From positions 4,340,001 to 4,404,000 of the forward strand of contig VDMD01000001.1 in NCBI GenBank assembly GCA_007026445.1: 64,000 bases of DNA. The letters are read 5' to 3'. The position numbers were made by a program, and so were the translations under genes. Within the stretch, counting starts at the first letter, position 1; each line of letters begins with the position of its first letter. The stretch is from Schizophyllum amplum. Its lineage: Eukaryota; Basidiomycota; Agaricomycetes; Agaricales; Schizophyllaceae. Below are positions 1 to 11,381 of the stretch, in pieces. The notes beneath the pieces are model-generated. The model ran no database searches. It saw nothing but the letters and a program-made list of their open reading frames with translations, and had not been told where the DNA came from.

Positions 1-775
1 TTCAACCAAACTTCTGGATCCGCTCGCGCCCGGAGGAGCACGCCCGAGGAGTCCAGATGGGCGAGATGCCGCAGCCTCGCACCCCTCGCTCGAAGAGCTC
101 GCTGCGCGACAAAGAACGAACCTTCGACGCCGAGGCGACCATGACGGCGCACGCGACAGACGTGCTGGAGGTATGGTTCGCCGGGTGCCACTGCGATGTC
201 GGCGGAGGATCGGTCCCGAACGGCACACGTAACAGCCTCGCGCGCATTCCGCTGCGGTGGATGATACGGCAATGTTTCCTGCTGGAGACGGATATTCTCT
301 TTCATCGAAACCTGCTGCCAAGGGTGGGACTTGATCCTGCGACGTTGTTCCCACAGGTGATCTCGCGGGAGGAGCTATCGCGACTCGCTGTGGATGTCAA
401 GGCGCGGGACGTGCGGGGCTTCGTGAGCGAAGAAGCCGAGGACATAGCTGACGCGCTGTCGAGCTTGAACGACCAACTCAAGATCCAGCCGTCATGGTGG
501 TTCCTCGAGCTGATACCTTCGAAGCTACGATATCAGATGGAAGACGATTCGTGGCTGCATAAGGTCGGGTGAGTGCCTATGGGATTGCATAACGACGAGC
601 TGCACTTAGCCTGTGCAACAGCATCCACTGGGGGAGAGCGCGAGCGATACCAGCGCGTCAAAGGAAGCATGGAGTCCATGTTCACAGGACGGTCAAGATG
701 CGTATGGAGGGCGAAGGTATGGATTATCGTCCGCGTGCCGGCATCTTCGATGTGGATTCTGTGTGGATGGATTGA
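1..775 (+). CDS. DUF2235 (Tle1-like hydrolase fold) protein, C-terminal part
   Basis: Two exons are visible, <1..568 and 622..775, joined over a 53-nt GTGAGT...CAG intron. The N-terminal part lies outside the window. The fragment carries VWFAGCHCDVGGGSVPN, the Asp/His-bearing core typical of the DUF2235 family, which adopts an alpha/beta-hydrolase fold related to bacterial Tle1 phospholipase effectors. Exon 2 supplies the family's usual tail, WGRARAIP followed by HVHRTVKMRM and YRPRA, and ends in VDSVWMD. The tail agreement supports the splice. DUF2235 proteins are numerous in agaricomycetes and their substrate is unknown. The ATG at 57 is internal, because the frame is open to the window edge. 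Confidence 0.85.
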
Positions 776-1022
776 GTTCTGGCAAAAGGGACTTGAGAGT
801 AGGAAGTACGTCGCGTAACACTTTTCTAACGTACGTGAGGCTATTTTGCTATTGGGAGTCCGACCGGCTCCCAAGGCCATGGCAGAAACTCGGACCTTCG
901 AAGGGATGACCGCGGGAAATATGATTTTGGCCAGCTCATCGTGCTCGGCAAATTCCGTCCTCGGTTTGTCTTGCGCTCTCACAATCGAATCAGTGCAAGT
1001 CGTCTCCTGTAGACCATTCAAT

Positions 1023-2034
1023 ATGCCACCCTCTACCCCTCCTGACTTCCTCACATCTGCGCTCGCTGGCTCCGACCTGAAGCACCATACTGACCGGCCT
1101 AGCGTCACGCTCACCTTCGCTCAATCTCTCGATGCGAAAATCGCAGGGAAGGCGGGCAAGCAGCTCATCTTGAGCGGCAAAGAGAGCATGATTATGACCC
1201 ACTGGTACTTTAATCTTGTTGCTCTGCCTAAACAAGGCAGACGTACCCGTCATTGGTCAGGATGCGCACGATGCACGATGCTATACTGATTGGTATTGGG
1301 ACGGCACTGAACGACGACCCGCAGTTGAATGGTGAAGATAGTCCAGTTACTTCATTTTGCAATGCGTTGATTTCTGCTCCAGCACGACACCTCCCGATCC
1401 GCGCTTCGGGAATCTGTAACACAACGCACGGACAGCCCTACAACCTTCCACGGCCTATCATCCTCGACTCACGCTTGCGGCTAAGTCCAGCATGCAAGCT
1501 GTTGCGGAACTACAAGGATGGCACCGGCCGTCGCCCATGGTTACTGTGCCAGGACGGTTCGGACTCATCTAGTCCTCTGCACCAGGTCGAATGGCTAGAG
1601 CGGCGGCGCGCACTGGAGGAAGCCGGTGCTCGCGTTGTCGTCGTCGCAGGCAAGGACGGTGGATGCCCCTTCTCTTTGCTTGGAAACACCCACTTAAAGC
1701 ATGTCTAGGCTCGCTCACGATTCCTGCTGTGCTCAAATGCCTGTACGAGCGCGGTGTGCGGTCCCTCATGGTCGAGGGGGCGCGGGCGTCATCAGATCAT
1801 TCCTGAACGCGACATCGGCTGGAGGCGTCGTTGACACTGTCATTGTGACCGTCGCACCGACTTTTGTGGGCGACGATGGCGTCGGGTACGGCGTCCAGCT
1901 GAGCGAGGTGCGTAATGATTGGTGCACTGTTTATGGGTGTTGATGTTTGAGAAAAGGGAGGGCGATTCAAGTATGTCAGCACGCAGTTGGTGGGGGCAGA
2001 TGCTGTTTTTGTCTTGGGTCCCACCGAGGAATAG
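1023..2034 (+). CDS. RIB7: 2,5-diamino-6-ribosylamino-pyrimidinone 5'-phosphate reductase (riboflavin pathway), one frame break
   Basis: Exons 1023..1204, 1261..1331, 1383..1658, 1709..1907 and 1957..2034 are joined by 49-56 nt introns. The product (about 268 aa, usual for the family) would reduce the GTP-derived diaminopyrimidine ribosyl phosphate with NADPH, the second step of fungal riboflavin synthesis. Family marks are RPSVTLTFAQSLDAKIA near the start, IGTALNDDPQLN (residues ~75-86), RPIILDSRLRL, YERGVRSLMVEG and TVAPTFVGDDG near the end. The frame breaks once inside the VEGGAG motif, where a run of five G (1776-1780) should be six. Everything either side is intact, so this is either a consensus error or a recent null allele. 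The third intron has a weak donor (GTGGAT). Confidence 0.85.
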
Positions 2035-2546
2035 ACCGCGAGGGTCCAGTAAAGTGCGGGGCAGCGCTAAGGGGGTCTGAATCGCTCAGCGCTGTCGCGG
2101 CAGTGGGCGGCAGCACTCGATGGGGTCGTGTAAGGCGCTGACTGAAGTGAAGCTACATGCTTACTTGTGGGTGGAACACTTGTGAAATGTATACTGCGTT
2201 CTTGTGGAAACAATGTCCTTCAGACGTGAAGGCCATTGCAATATCACTTGCAGAGCCACGCAGGCAGCAAGGCCTTGGCAGTGGCAGTGCCAGCGCCTAA
2301 ATGCGGACCATCGGGCCGGTGGATTGTTACCACGGATACAAACGCCTCGCGGCCAAATTCTCAGGCTAAGGCCGAAGGGCTTGCTTCAGTCCCCCACGGC
2401 TCCCCCATACCGACCTCGTCGAGCTGCGCCGGCGCGCACAACATACACTCAAGAGCTGGTCCCTTCTTGCTGTGGAAGACTTCAAGGAGAGCTCGATCTT
2501 CTGCGAAGCTTAGCAGGCCCTCAGTGAAGCTCTTACATTCGCCGCC
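2035..2546. other. Intergenic, RIB7 to sterol-transfer gene
   Basis: No convincing gene is seen. Short overlapping frames here have no recognisable motif. The stretch probably holds the RIB7 3' end and the promoter and 5' UTR of the next gene. Confidence 0.5.
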
Positions 2547-5500
2547 ATGCCGCCCAGTTTCTTCAAATTCGGGAAGGGCTCGTCGCACACCCGCGACCGC
2601 TCGGATCGCTCGGATGAGAGCCAGTCCGTACGCAGCAGAGCGCTATCTGCAGTGTCAGCCGGCAATGAGCGCCTGAGCACAAGTTCCATGACGGGCAGGA
2701 ACAGAGTCGCGAGCATCAACACCGGACTTGCCAACTCCTCGCGCAGCGATGTGGCCAGCACGACGAGCTCGCAGCCGAACGTTACCATCGTCCCCCCTTC
2801 CCCCAGCGTTCACTCGAGCGCCGCTGCGTCCACGGACGGACGGGAGGCGGCCACGATCGACGGGCTCCCGGCGATAGCGGCGCCGCGGCTCTAGCCAGGG
2901 AACGCAAGACTTCGACGGCATCCAGGATGTTTGTGGAGGACAACGACAGGACGCCCACGGTGGATAGGACGCCGACGATACTCAACTCTGGCTTCTCGCT
3001 GCCGATCATGAAGCCGCGATCGCGCCCCGCGACCCCAACAAATTCGCGCCCCCCCTCGCGTCCCACGACTCCTTCATCATCCAAGAGTCGTTCCCGCGCG
3101 GGCAGCGTGGCCGTAGAGGCGCCGCCAGTCCCCGTCACGACCCTGAACGTGGGCGGATCACTGCGCAGCAAGGCTTCTGCCAAGTCTTTGAACAAGCTGG
3201 ATACAAGCAAGGACGCCGTCGGTATCATGAACAACAAGCGCGCGATGCCCTCCGCCGAAGTGTCGGACACCGTCAGCAGCCCCGAGCTCGTCGAGTCGCC
3301 CACCTCGCTGGACGGGCCGGACGCCGCGCCCGAGGAACAACAGGACACAACCGGAAACACCGCCACAGGCACGCTGCCGACATCGGCCCACCAAGACTCG
3401 CCCTCTGCTCAAACGTCCACCTCACCATCTTCGCCGTCGTCGTCGCCGGCGTCGCCGAACGACCGCCAGCAACAGCAAGACCGCGAGAAATACCGCCCTT
3501 GGAACCGCAGCAACCGTAAGCCGACCGGCCTCGCCAGCGCGATCGCCGCCTCCGGACTGGCCATGGTCAACCCCGCACTCGCCCCACCTCAGCACCTCAA
3601 CAATGGCGCACCCGCCGCTCGCAAGTCGTCTGTCAATGGCAGCGCATCCCCCTACATGAACGGCGACACGTCCATGCCCAACTCGGGGTCCTCGGTGCAG
3701 ATGCGCGCGGGGACTACCAATGACGTCTCCCCGCGCTCGAAGGCGTCACTGGCCACCTCGAATGGGCGGCGGCGCACATCCCTGTCACAGTCGCGCAACT
3801 CTGCCCCATCCGAATACGGCGACAAGGACGCTCAGATCGACTACTACTCGGGTCTGGACGATGACGACAGTATGGGCGACAGCGACAGCGACGACATGGA
3901 GAGCGCGGAGAGCAATAGTCGCGCCGGCGAAAGAGCAATGCTGGACGACGACGACATCCCGGTCACCGGCTTTGCCGTCGCGAGCAACAAGCGCAACGCC
4001 GACTTCCACGAGCTCTTCCCCGCCGTTCCTGAGGGAGACTACCTGATCGAAGGTGCGTGGCCTACTCGTGTGTACAGACCGCATACTGACGCAACGCGTA
4101 GACTACGGGTGCGCCCTGCAGCGCGAGATTCTCATACAAGGTCGCCTATACATCTCGGAGAACCATATATGCTTCCATGCGAATATCTTTGGGTGGATCA
4201 CCGACGTGCGTCGCTTGCTAAGCTCCTGCCGTCCATACTGACCTATGCCTCAGCTCATTGTCCCAATATGCGAAATCATCACTCTGGAGAAGAAGATGAC
4301 CGCGTTCGTGATTCCGAACGCTCTCATGATCGGCACTCGCCAGTCAAAGTATACCTTCGCATCCTTCCTCGCTCGTGATACCACATATGACGTCATCTAC
4401 AACATTTGGCGCCTTGTGCGACCTTCCGATGCAGTGGACGTCGATGGCCAGGACACGTCCCGGCTGGTTGAGGACGTTGCCAGCACCCCGCAAATCAATG
4501 GCGCACCTCTCTCGATACCTGGTATTGCTGTGCGCAAGGCAACACAGTGCAAGTGTGGTACGGAAGGGCATCCTACACATTACGACCTAGTAGCCATGGA
4601 CATCGTGCTACCTGGCACGCCCGAGAAGATCTACAACCTCATATTCGCGAGCGCCTTCATCAAGGAGTTCTTGACCGTCAACCAGAAGTTGATGGGTGAG
4701 TCGACCCATAAAGTCGATCAGCCGTCGTGCTCACAATGTCGTGTAGATATCCAAGTCTCGGACTGGGCACCTATCGAGCCAGGGTCTAAACTTTTAGCAC
4801 GCAACATGTCCTACATCAAGCCGCTCAACGGCAGCGTGGGCCCCAAGCAGACCAAGTGCGAGCTACGCGATGAGCTCGTGCACTGCGATTACGAGGAGTC
4901 CGTTACGACACTCACCACGACGCGCACACCGGATGTTCCCAGCGGTGGTGTCTTCTCCGTCAAGACGTTGACATGTATCACCTGGGCTAGCGCGGTCTCC
5001 GTCCGCGTACTCGTCACGACCCAAGTCGAGTGGACGGGGCGCAGTTTTATCAAGGGCATCATCGAGAGGTCATGCATCGACGGGCAAAAGACGTACCACA
5101 TCGACCTGGATCAAGCTATGCGCGCCTACATCCAAGAGCACCAATCCGAGTTCGTGCCCGAAGGCGTCGACGCTGCTGCGGTCGCAGCCGCGGTCACGAC
5201 AGTCCCGCTCGCACCCGACCACGCAGCTGGTGGGCTCACGGACGCGGAGAAGCAGCGCGAGCATGAGCGCAACCAGCGCAGCTTGCAGTGGGCATGGGAC
5301 ACCTTTGACGGCGCGTGGAATGTCGCATCCAGCTCCACCAAGGGCGCCATAGCCCTCATCCGCGACTCCTGGGAGCAGAGCAGCTCGACGACAGTGCTCT
5401 ACTTCATCATTATCTTGCTAGTCATAAGCAACATCTGGACGCTGGCGCGTATGGGCTCACGCGAAGAGATCGGTCGGCGGAAGGAGATGAAGAAGATGGA

Positions 5501-5756
5501 GGAGCGGGAGCGGTGGGTGCAGGGTGTCGTGGGCGCGCTGTGGGACGAGATGGCGAGCACGAAGCCGGGCGCTGGTTTGGGTGCGCCGGTCGCAATTCCA
5601 CGGCTGGGTAAAACATACGGGGACACGCAGGAGCCTACGTCCTTGGCGGACGAGGTGACGGCGCTGCACAGGACATTAGACGAGGTCGAGTCGCGTGTGC
5701 AGGCGATACGTGGGGCGTTGGAGTCGGTCCAGGTGGACTCGGCTGGGTTGGATTAG
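2547..5756 (+). CDS. GRAM-VASt membrane protein, Lam/Ysp-type ER contact-site sterol transporter
   Basis: Proposed exons are 2547..2827, 2878..4052, 4102..4205, 4254..4695 and 4747..5756, giving 1003 aa. The first 460 residues are Ser/Pro-rich and disordered. A GRAM/PH-like domain spans about 470-565 (GRLYISENHICFHANIFGW). A VASt (StART-like) domain spans about 626-800 (DLVAMDIVLPGTPEKIYNLI, with WTGRSFIKGIIE near its end). One membrane helix lies near 880-900 (TTVLYFIIILLVISNIW), followed by a coiled coil. This is the Lam/GRAMD1 layout: ER-anchored proteins that move sterol between ER and plasma membrane. The three downstream introns have good sites. The first (2828..2877, donor GTCCAC) is weak; it is proposed because the frame changes there, and a one-base deletion is the alternative. 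Confidence 0.82.
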
Positions 5757-6020
5757 GATGGACCAGAGCGCTGTATCATATCATCTTGCCGTTCTCGCCA
5801 CTCGCTTGCTTTCCGGTTATGTGTAGATTATATGACGGACTATTTGGTTGCACTCGCTTATATCTTCACGTATGATGAATGCAGGAGCTCATGGTATTTG
5901 CATGGTGAATGTGAGGGAATAGGACGTGTAGGAGGCGTGGAATGTCGTCGGGAGGGAAATATCCAATAAGGTTAGATGCAGGTTATATCCACAGTGCGAT
6001 GGTATACTGTAGTCCGCCGT

Positions 6021-6945
6021 TCACGAGCGTCCGAGGCCGCAAAGGACCAGCGCCGCCTTCCAGTCTTCCTCGTCCACATTAGCCAGTCCTCGGTCCCCCG
6101 TGCTCTGTTTCGTCTCCACCGGTCCCAGCCCATGTTTTTCGTCCGATCTCTTTATGACCTCCTCCAGCGTTGGCATGCGTGAGAGAGGGGCCGCGCCATC
6201 GATGCTCATCGACGAGCGAGGGGTGATGGCTTCGTGTGGCTCCTCGATGTCGGTGTCATCGCTCTGTGGTGCGCTTCGACGGCGTACGCGACGCCGCGCA
6301 CAGGCCCACTCTAGCGTGCGGGCGCGAGCGCCGCCGAAATCGACGTATTCGCTCTCGCGCGCGGCGGGGGACGTTGGGCCGGCCGGCGAAGAGAGCATGT
6401 TGTCCCAGGGCATGGCGCCGGGTTCGCGTCGCGCACGCGGCGTGCGGGGGACGCGTAGTTCGGAGAGCGACGCGACGCGTTCGAGGGAGGGGCGGGGGAG
6501 GATAGACCCGGTAGAGTGGGCTTTTTGTAGATGCGACTCGGACGAGGATAAATGCTCGCCGCGAGTCGCGTCCTTGGCGAGGAGGACCGCCATTCGGCGC
6601 TCCGTCTGGCGCTTGTTCTGGAACCAAATCGTCACGGACTTGATCTCCCTGTATATGGTATGAGCGCAAGATCAAGGGTCAGAGAGCCACTACGCACATA
6701 GCGCCGTCGGCGGCGACGCGTTCGCGCTGCTCCCGCGACGGGTGCGACGTATCATGGTAGAGCGTCTCGAGCATGGACAGCTGGGCGTGCGTGAAGCGGC
6801 GACGCGTCCGCTTCGCGGGATCGTTCGACACATAGGTTATGTTGCCCTTCGTGCATGTCCTGCTCTCCCTGCTCTCCGTGCTCGTCGTGCTCGACACGCT
6901 CATCGTCGAGGACGTGCGCGTGAGCGCGGGCGCAACGCGTTCCAT
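6021..6945 (-). CDS. Homeodomain transcription factor
   Basis: Two exons, 6698..6945 and 6021..6648, flank a 49-nt intron with a GTGCGT donor and ACAG acceptor; the product is 291 aa. A homeodomain occupies residues ~45-101: KRTRRRFTHAQLSMLETLY, then HPSREQRE, then helix 3 IKSVTIWFQNKRQTERR with the DNA-contacting W, Q, N and R residues. The intron falls at the start of helix 3, which supports the join. The C-terminal 190 residues are Ser/Arg/Pro-rich with no known domain. Single-homeodomain regulators of this kind in mushrooms include fruiting-body regulators, but the target is unknown here. It is convergent with the sterol-transfer gene. Confidence 0.88.
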
Positions 6946-9900
6946 GGCGGTGGGGAACGCGGAAAGGAATGGAGATAGACTGGTTCCGGCGAACGGTGGT
7001 AGTGGTTGCGGTTGAAAGAGGGATCAGGCGGACGCGTGTTGAATCAACGAATGCTAACGCGGCGTCACGCGACGTTACAGCGCGATCGCTGAGTCATGTG
7101 AGCGCGTCAGAATTTGATGGCAAAATGGGATTTTTCGTGCCATCACCTGACCCTATGTTCGTTTGCGCTCAAACGCGAGCATTCGCACGACAGCTACTTC
7201 CTGGGCCCTGGCCACCCATGCAATCAACCTAATTGCTTGCCCTCTCTGGCCGCTGTGAGAAAGTAATCATCGACGATTAGATTTTTTTTCTCGTTTGCCA
7301 CAGCTCGCGAATGGAGCGAATCATGAATTGATACCGAGCTGATACTGAGCCTCTATGTATGTTCTAACGCGCCATAGCACCACATATGCGCCAAAATGGC
7401 TTTCAATGCTGTATCCAGTGTGAGAGCGAAGTTGGTGATTACAGTAATTGGCGATGAAGAGAGCAGGCCGCAAAGGAGACGTGTTCAGTCGGCGTCACTG
7501 CTCATTCATCAACTAGCTTAAGTATGAGAAATGTTCCGCGTCTTATCTCGCCGCAAGACCCCGCAAAGGCTTCTCGAAGCTGAAATACTCTTCTGGCATG
7601 CTCCTAGAAGTCAAGGCTGGGTCAAGCGCTCTTTCCTCGCGGTGCTACTGATGTCACTGCTCTGTACTTAATTTCGAGAGTTCACGAGTTCACTCTCAAT
7701 GCAATCGCGGTAGTCGCTAGGTAGTCATGAGGTGGATACTGGTACGTGTTTAGGATCAATCGAGTTCTGCGTCTAAAGAGGGGATCAGGATGCGGACCGT
7801 TCATTGATTGTTATGAGCCTAGCCTACGGTATAACGTTGGTATACATAACGGGGAGTGAACGGGCTTCCACAATGACATAGTGCACGGCTTCCAGATGGT
7901 GGCTTAAAGGTCTGTACATAAGCGTAGGACGCCTACGAGTTGAGCAGAACAGGACTCGGACTTCACGGGAAATGCCGGATAATTCGAACATCCACGTGAC
8001 CACGACAAGCGGTAAGCCCAGACTCCAGAGCAGGAGAGATAGGCAAATTTTGCTCCAATGAAGACCAGCAAATGGACGAGAAAATAGCGCACGTAATGAC
8101 GCAAAGACTCGGGCACAGGGTACATGTTGAAAGCCGTCCTATCATGCACGGAAGAAGCACTCCTCCTCGCCATCTCTCCGCATCGCCGCATCCAGGCCAG
8201 CTGTCCAACAACTGCCTGGCGAGAAGCCGCACACATCATGCATTCGATGCTTCCCGAGTTGACGCTTGCCGTTACGCCGCCGTGCGCCACCGGAGGGGCA
8301 CAATGGACTCCCGAGTTTCCGATGACTGGCGCGCAGATAAGATTGCTCACCTCACTCCAACCATTCTCCGCGGAAGGCCAAAGATGTGGTCGAGATATCA
8401 CTCTAATTTGTATCCTGGCCATACGAACCTCCTGCGGCGCTGTGGCTCCAGCTGAGAATGAATGCGCACCGCAGACTGTCTACGGCAAAGCAGTACCGAG
8501 CGTCCCAGAAGCACCACTGTTGCCCATCTATAGTCATCAACGCTCCGCACGGCGCAGTTAGGAGAAACTTACGGCGCCACCCGGGTGACAGCGCGCCTTG
8601 GACCCATTCCCGTCCGGAGCGCCCTTGCCAGCGCTTGCAGCGGTGGCGGGAACTGAAAATCGATAGCAGACGCGATAAGAGTGAGGGCTGGTGACACTAC
8701 GCCAGATTGCGCCTTTCCGACTGCATTGACTCGAAGCCTGGACGGGGTTCGGCGTGGGCGCTCGGCGCGCGCCAGGCGCAACTGACCGCAAGTGCCTTCG
8801 AGCTGTGGCGCCCTTCAGTCGGACGACGAGGTTCCTCTAGAGATGGCCATGTGGCGGAACGACCTCTGCTGCCGGCAGAACGAGCTTCTCATAAGTGCGG
8901 CCCTAACGCTGCAGGTGGGGCACATCGCGTTCTTCCAATGCTGCTAGCACAGACGTCAGGTACGCAGAGGAGAAGAAGTCCTCACGGATGCATACCTGAA
9001 GCAATCGCAGGAGTAGCGCGGACTTCCAAGCAGCGTCTCGTGCTTGTCGTACGCCACGACCCGTGTCCAGGCGAGCCGCGGAGGTGTATAGCTGCGACGC
9101 GAGCGTGTATGGCTGCGATGCGACGTGCATGGCTGAGATGCAGGGCGTTGGATCAACCTTAGAGCAGACGATGCAGCTGCATATACTAATAGAAGGCCGC
9201 TAGAGGCCAGACGAAGGCGATTTCGGCCGAAGCGAGGGTGCGTTGGCGACGTCCAGGATTCCCTGGCTTCGAGAGCGGCAAGAGCATCGCAACAAAAATC
9301 GTGTTTGCGTACCGGCGAGAAAAGAAGCCTCAGGTGCGATTGCCTAGGCGCACCAGATCGTTGTTTTCTCGTCTTCTCGCTGCGCGGTGAGTCGGAGGTC
9401 CGAGAAATGCAAGACAGCTCGACCATTGTTCTTCAAGAGCGTAAGACATCAGGCGTACGAGAGTCCTCACGACGAGAACGAGAAGCTGAGGGTCATGCGA
9501 TCGTCTACACAGCGCGAAGATGAGCCTGGGCAGCAAAGACACGGATTCCCTGGGCAGCGAGGAAGGGGTGGCAGCGCCCAGGATCTCGGCGAACAGTCCA
9601 TCCTACCACGGCGAACAATTCATGTTAAGAATCATGGCGAATAAGCGGTGCTGTGGCGGCAGCAGCAGAAGCAGGCGTGGATTGAAGGTGGGTCGTTGCG
9701 GACGGCAAGGCGTAAGAGTGGTCGAATGCTTTAGAGTGGTCGAAGGCGTAAGTACTAGTAGGATTGGTCGAAGGCGCAGTTAACCATGGCGGGCTTTGAC
9801 TGTCGTGACGGGCCCCGAGGCACCGTCGGAGCTGTTGAGTACAGGCGAGGGCGTTAGACGTCTTTGGCTGCTGCTAGCATTCAATCGACATCCAAGTCTA

Positions 9901-11309
9901 CAGAGGGACGTAAATCGCCCTGACGCGGACGCGTGAATGGCGAATTCAGAGGGACCAAGGTGCGAAGACGCACCGCCGGGCGACGCCGTATGGTGAGTCA
10001 TGCGCCACCGAGGAAGCAACACGATAGATACACTGAAGACCTGCTGCAGACCGACGTGGACCATCGACGAGCGACGAAGAGGGTTGGAAAACGTGGTCTG
10101 GTGACTCAGGCCGCGGGGTTCGGGGAAGCCGACAAGCTTTTAGGGACCGGGAAGCGTGGGAAGATTTCCGCGACAAGGCGCACCTTAATGGGGGGTTGTC
10201 CAATTGACCCCTCTCGCAGCCGCCGACCCCGACCGGCGCGCCTCGACCCCGAGGCGTGACGGACGAGATTCTGTCGGCACGGATATGACCAGTGAGATTG
10301 GCGTACCGCAGCAGGTAGAAGGCGGGCCCGAGTCTACTAGGTAAACGTCGAAAGGTGGGCCTGCGATCCGTACACCGGCGACGGTGGTGCGGCTATAGAG
10401 ACTGTCAGTGTAGAGGCGCATTGGTATGCATTGGGGCTGAAGTCGAACGGTGGGACATCTGGGGTGTTGATGCGAGAGTACACGAGAAGCGACCTCAATC
10501 GCTCAGAAGTCTGAGGGGTTCGTGTAGTGTGCGCCTAGACAGGTGGAGGACAATGGGAGGAATACAGTGGAGCGGTACGAGGTGGCCGGAATGAATGGTG
10601 TGCGAGACGTACAGGTGTGGGCATCGGTATCAGCGCACGCTAGTTGAAGATTTCAAGGTACGAGGGAAGCCGTCCGGCCGGGGCTCGGCGGAGGCGATGG
10701 CAGACGCAGCGAGCGCCGAACGATGCTGTGAATTGGAGTTGACGAAATGGAGCAGCTTGCGCAACTATCAGCAAGCGATTTCAACTTGGAGCGAGTCGAA
10801 TAGTCGAGAGTGAAGCCTAGAACCTGGAGGAGGAGAACCGTTAGAGTCTTGTTTGCGGTCAGCAGGCCGGCCATGGCGGCTCAGCTGCCGCGGACCCAGA
10901 ATGAGACGGGTTAGATCGGAGAATGACTGGTAGCAACAAAGACAACAAAGAGCCAAAAACGGCTGAACTGGGCCTTGTTGGTCTTCAGATGTGGTGATTT
11001 GTCTGAGGTGCACACGCGGCCTGCCACGATGATAAGGAGGGATCTCTGAGAAGACACCCGTTTCCTGTTAGTATCTTGCGACCTTCCAGGCGATCCCAGA
11101 CCTCCCCGCCCCGCCCCCGCTTCGCGCCCCCGCTCTCCGCCCTGCGCCCCGCCATCTGGCCATCGGCTTCCGGAACAGACGGAAGCTCACACGTGGCGTG
11201 CCGAAGTACAATCAAGGTTGAGAATTGTGACGTCAGACGTATCTTCTCATCAAGCATCCCGAAATCCAAATCTCATTTCGTTCTTTATCTCGAACTTCGA
11301 CGTTCCGCT
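6946..11309. other. Gene-poor 4.3-kb intergenic stretch
   Basis: No gene could be supported on either strand. Reading frames are short, switch often and lack recognisable motifs. The part from 7,900 to 9,200 has overlapping frames on both strands that may be remnants of coding sequence, but none matches a family I know. The right end must contain the promoter of the PP1-subunit gene, the left end that of the homeodomain gene. Confidence 0.5.
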
Positions 11310-11336
11310 TCGTCGTCGTCGTCGTCGTCGTCGTCG
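11310..11336 (+). repeat. (TCG)9 trinucleotide repeat
   Basis: Nine uninterrupted TCG units are followed by degenerate TCGCTG units up to about 11358. The tract lies 45 nt upstream of the chosen start of the PP1-subunit gene, in frame with it. If translated it would give a poly-Ser run; I treat it as 5' UTR. Confidence 0.9.
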
Positions 11337-11381
11337 TTGCTGTCGCTGTCGCTGTCGCCGGCATCGTCCTCGCCGCCCGTC

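Noticed and set aside
8072..8561. Overlapping frames of 75-170 aa on both strands
   Set aside because: No motif, no splice-supported extension, and both strands are equally open, as in GC-rich non-coding DNA.
11076..11381. N-terminal extension of the PP1-subunit frame
   Set aside because: It would encode an Arg/Pro leader plus poly-Ser from the (TCG)n tract; the ATG at 11382 gives a more ordinary N-terminus.
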